Part shown: positions 61,811 through 64,000 of the stretch, piece by piece
Position numbering within the stretch: the stretch's first letter is position 1
Layout of the letters: each line of letters opens with the position of its first letter
Source of the DNA: Sphingomonas sp. BAUL-RG-20F-R05-02
Lineage (GTDB): Bacteria > Pseudomonadota > Alphaproteobacteria > Sphingomonadales > Sphingomonadaceae
Direction of reading: 5' to 3'
Assembly: GCF_022662305.1 (NCBI RefSeq)
Contig: NZ_JAKNQH010000009.1
Span: 1-64,000, forward strand
DNA length: 64,000 bases
Notes under the pieces: generated by a model
Seen by the model: the letters and a program-made list of their open reading frames with translations, nothing else
Told to the model about the DNA's origin: nothing
Database searches by the model: none
Made by a program: the position numbers and the translations under genes

Positions 61811-64000
61811 AGCGTATTCCTTTGCAGCGGTGGGACTGGGGTCGAAGGGTGAGGGGAACGCCGGGAGCGCCGCAGCAGCAGGAACGCTGCCGGCAGTACC
61901 AGCATCGAGAGCAACGGTGCGGTGAGCATGCCTCCGATCATAGGAGCCGCGATCCGGCTCATCACTTCGGAGCCGGTGCCTGTACCGATCAGGATCGGAA
62001 ACAGGCCAGCCAGGATCACCGCGACCGTCATAGCCTTGGGCCGGACACGAAGGAGGGCGCCTTCGCGCACGGCAGCCTCGACCTCGGCATCGTCCGGCAC
62101 CGGGCCTCGGGCATCCAGCGCATGCTTGAGGTAGATCAGCATCACCACGCCGAACTCCGCTGAGACACCGGCGAGCGCAATGAACCCGACACCGGTCGCG
62201 ACCGATTGGTTGTAACCGAGCAGATAGAGCAGCCATAGACCGCCGGTGAGCGCGAACGGAAGCGTGCCCATCACCAGTGCGGCTTCATCGAGCCGGCGAA
62301 AGGTCGCGTAGAGCAGCAGGAAGATGATGACCAAGGTCGCCGGAACGACGATCTTCAATCGCTCGACCGCGCGCTGTAGATACTCGAACTGGCCGGTATA
62401 GGTGACACTGACGCCGGGCGGCAGTTTCACCTTGGCGGCGATCGCGTTCTGCAGATCACGAACGATGGTGGTGAGCGGCGCGCCGCGCCCGTCGATGTAG
62501 ATCCACGTCACCGGTCGGCCGTTCTCGCTGCGTAGCATCGGCGGGCCGTCGGTGATGCGAACGGCGGCGACGGTGCCGAGCGTGATCTGCTGCCGTGCCG
62601 GCGTCAGCACGGCTAAGTTTCTCAAGCCATCGATGCTGTCGCGCAACTCACGCGGGTAGCGCACACTGATTGGATAACGCGCGAGTCCCTCGACGGTCTG
62701 GCCGATCGTCTCTCCGCCGATCGCGCTCGACACGATCGACTGCGCATCGGCGACGTTGAGACCATAGCGTGCCGCAGCGGCCCGGTTGATATCGACATCG
62801 ATATACCGCCCGCCGGTGAGCCGTTCGGCCAGCGCAGACCCCACCCCGGGCACGGTCTTCGCGACCTGTTCGATCTCGCGCGCCGCCGCGTCGATCTCGG
62901 CGAGGTTCGCCCCTGCCACCTTGATCCCGATCGGGCTCTTGATGCCGGTCGACAGCATCTCGATCCGATTGCGGATCGGCGGAATCCAGAAATTGGCGAG
63001 GCCCGGCACCTTCACCGCCTTGTCGAGCTGATCGATCAATTTGTCCTGCGTCATGCCCGCGCGCCACTGATCCTTGGGCTTGAAGCGGATCGTGGTCTCG
63101 AACATTTCGAGCGGGGCAGGGTCGGTCGCGGTATCGGCGCGACCGGCCTTGCCGAACACGCTTGCCACTTCGGGTACGGTCTTGATGAGCCGGTCGGTGA
63201 GCTGGAGAAGCTGGCCGGCCTTGGCGGTCGAGATCCCGGGCAGCGCGGACGGCATGTAGAGCAGGTCGCCCTCGTTCATCTGCGGGATGAACTCGCCGCC
63301 AAGCTGACTGATCGGCCAGAGGCTGGTCGCAAACACGAGGCCGGCAATGACCAGCGCCTGCTTCGGCCGCGCCAATACCCAATCGAGCGCGGGACGATAG
63401 ATGCGGGTGAGGACGCGATTGATCGGGTTGGCATTCTCGGATGGGATGCGACCGCGGATCAGCAACCCCATCAGCACCGGGATCAGCGTGATCGACAGGA
63501 TCGCCGCACCTGCCATCGCATAGGTCTTGGTGAAGGCGAGGGGCGCGAACAGCCGCCCCTCCTGACCCTGAAGCGAGAAGATCGGCACGAACGAGAAAGT
63601 GATAATGAGAAGGCTGAGGAACAGCGCCGGGCCGACCTCGACCGCTGCCGCGGTGATCACGCGCCAGCGCTCGGCACCCGCCAATGTCTCATCGGGATGA
63701 TCGTGCGCCCAATGCTCGAGATGTTTGTGCGCGTTTTCGATCATGACGACGGCCGCATCGACCATCGCACCGATGGCGATGGCAATGCCGCCCAGCGAGA
63801 GGATATTGGCGTTCAGTCCCTGCACGCGCATCGCGATAAAGGCGATGAGGATACCGAGCGGCAGAGTGAGAATGGCGACCAGCGCCGATCGAACGTGCCA
63901 GAGGAACAGCGCGCAGACGAGCGCAACGACGATGAACTCCTCGATCAGCTTGGCGGTCAGATTATCGACCGCGCGATCGATCAGGCCCGAGCGGTCATAG
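61807..64000 (-). CDS. cusA: CusA/CzcA-type heavy-metal RND pump (partial)
   Basis: C-terminal ~730 residues; the reading stays open to the window edge, so the N-terminus lies outside. Membrane helices, [32 protein letters not shown] and [18 protein letters not shown] identify the heavy-metal efflux RND family. With CusF downstream the likely cargo is Cu(I)/Ag(I). It should work with outer-membrane and adaptor subunits encoded to the right. Confidence 0.9.
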   Translation of the reverse strand, partial: YDRSGLIDRAVDNLTAKLIEEFIVVALVCALFLWHVRSALVAILTLPLGILIAFIAMRVQGLNANILSLGGIAIAIGAMVDAAVVMIENAHKHLEHWAHDHPDETLAGAERWRVITAAAVEVGPALFLSLLIITFSFVPIFSLQGQEGRLFAPLAFTKTYAMAGAAILSITLIPVLMGLLIRGRIPSENANPINRVLTRIYRPALDWVLARPKQALVIAGLVFATSLWPISQLGGEFIPQMNEGDLLYMPSALPGISTAKAGQLLQLTDRLIKTVPEVASVFGKAGRADTATDPAPLEMFETTIRFKPKDQWRAGMTQDKLIDQLDKAVKVPGLANFWIPPIRNRIEMLSTGIKSPIGIKVAGANLAEIDAAAREIEQVAKTVPGVGSALAERLTGGRYIDVDINRAAAARYGLNVADAQSIVSSAIGGETIGQTVEGLARYPISVRYPRELRDSIDGLRNLAVLTPARQQITLGTVAAVRITDGPPMLRSENGRPVTWIYIDGRGAPLTTIVRDLQNAIAAKVKLPPGVSVTYTGQFEYLQRAVERLKIVVPATLVIIFLLLYATFRRLDEAALVMGTLPFALTGGLWLLYLLGYNQSVATGVGFIALAGVSAEFGVVMLIYLKHALDARGPVPDDAEVEAAVREGALLRVRPKAMTVAVILAGLFPILIGTGTGSEVMSRIAAPMIGGMLTAPLLSMLVLPAAFLLLRRSRRSPHPSTPVPPLQRNTL

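Noticed and set aside
1..64000. CRISPR arrays, tRNA or rRNA genes
   Set aside because: No regularly spaced identical repeats with unique spacers and no tRNA or rRNA signatures noticed; the iterons are short and tied to rep genes.

Overview
The window looks like part of a plasmid or plasmid-derived megareplicon from an alphaproteobacterium, most probably a sphingomonad (Sphingomonas/Sphingobium type). The evidence is high GC, a RepA (RPA family) gene and a RepC-like gene beside an iteron array, ParA with a small partner gene, a MOB-type relaxase with an accessory gene, and the usual plasmid maintenance set: SSB, ArdC-like antirestriction protein, large ParB-like protein and strawberry-notch methylase-helicase. 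No rRNA, tRNA, CRISPR array or complete insertion sequence was seen.

Layout. 1-4.4 kb: DUF202 protein, SLC13 permease, small membrane protein and a CBS-containing ClC channel, followed by a ctaG relic. 4.9-8.2 kb: two YncE-like propellers, one overlapping a DUF305 gene. 8.2-13.1 kb: malate dehydrogenase and a sulfite module (LysR, TDT exporter, Tat-exported sulfite dehydrogenase, cytochrome c). 13.4-16.6 kb: arsR-arsC-arsB-ynfA-arsH. 16.7-25.8 kb: a leftward fluoride operon. 25.9-27.3 kb: a decayed second fluoride module. 27.3-31.0 kb: a second sulfite module (frameshifted LysR, YeiH exporter, sulfite oxidase-like protein, MgtC). 31.5-60.8 kb: plasmid backbone (mobilisation, partition, SSB, two PAPS-reductase-like proteins, ArdC, ParB-like protein, strawberry notch, RepA, RepC, iterons, small regulators). 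61.5-64 kb: CusF and CusA of a copper/silver efflux system, running off the right edge.

The most interesting system is the fluoride operon. A fluoride riboswitch at 25723-25786, just downstream of a good -35/-10 promoter, precedes a fluoride/proton ClC antiporter (CLC-F). About ten more same-strand genes follow, many overlapping by 1-4 bases: DUF190 protein, EamA-like transporter, secreted phosphodiesterase, two histidine phosphatases, a universal stress protein, an extra enolase, a half-length UppP/BacA, CrcB/Fluc and two small proteins. It combines fluoride export with an extra copy of enolase, the classical fluoride target, and phosphate-handling enzymes. The riboswitch 3' segment can pair with the Shine-Dalgarno region of the first gene, suggesting translational control.

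Several genes carry a single-base indel or in-frame stop (second LysR, glyoxalase, response regulator, second DUF190, second crcB, ctaG relic, two small plasmid genes). Either accessory DNA is decaying here or the assembly contains indel errors; raw-read checks would tell.
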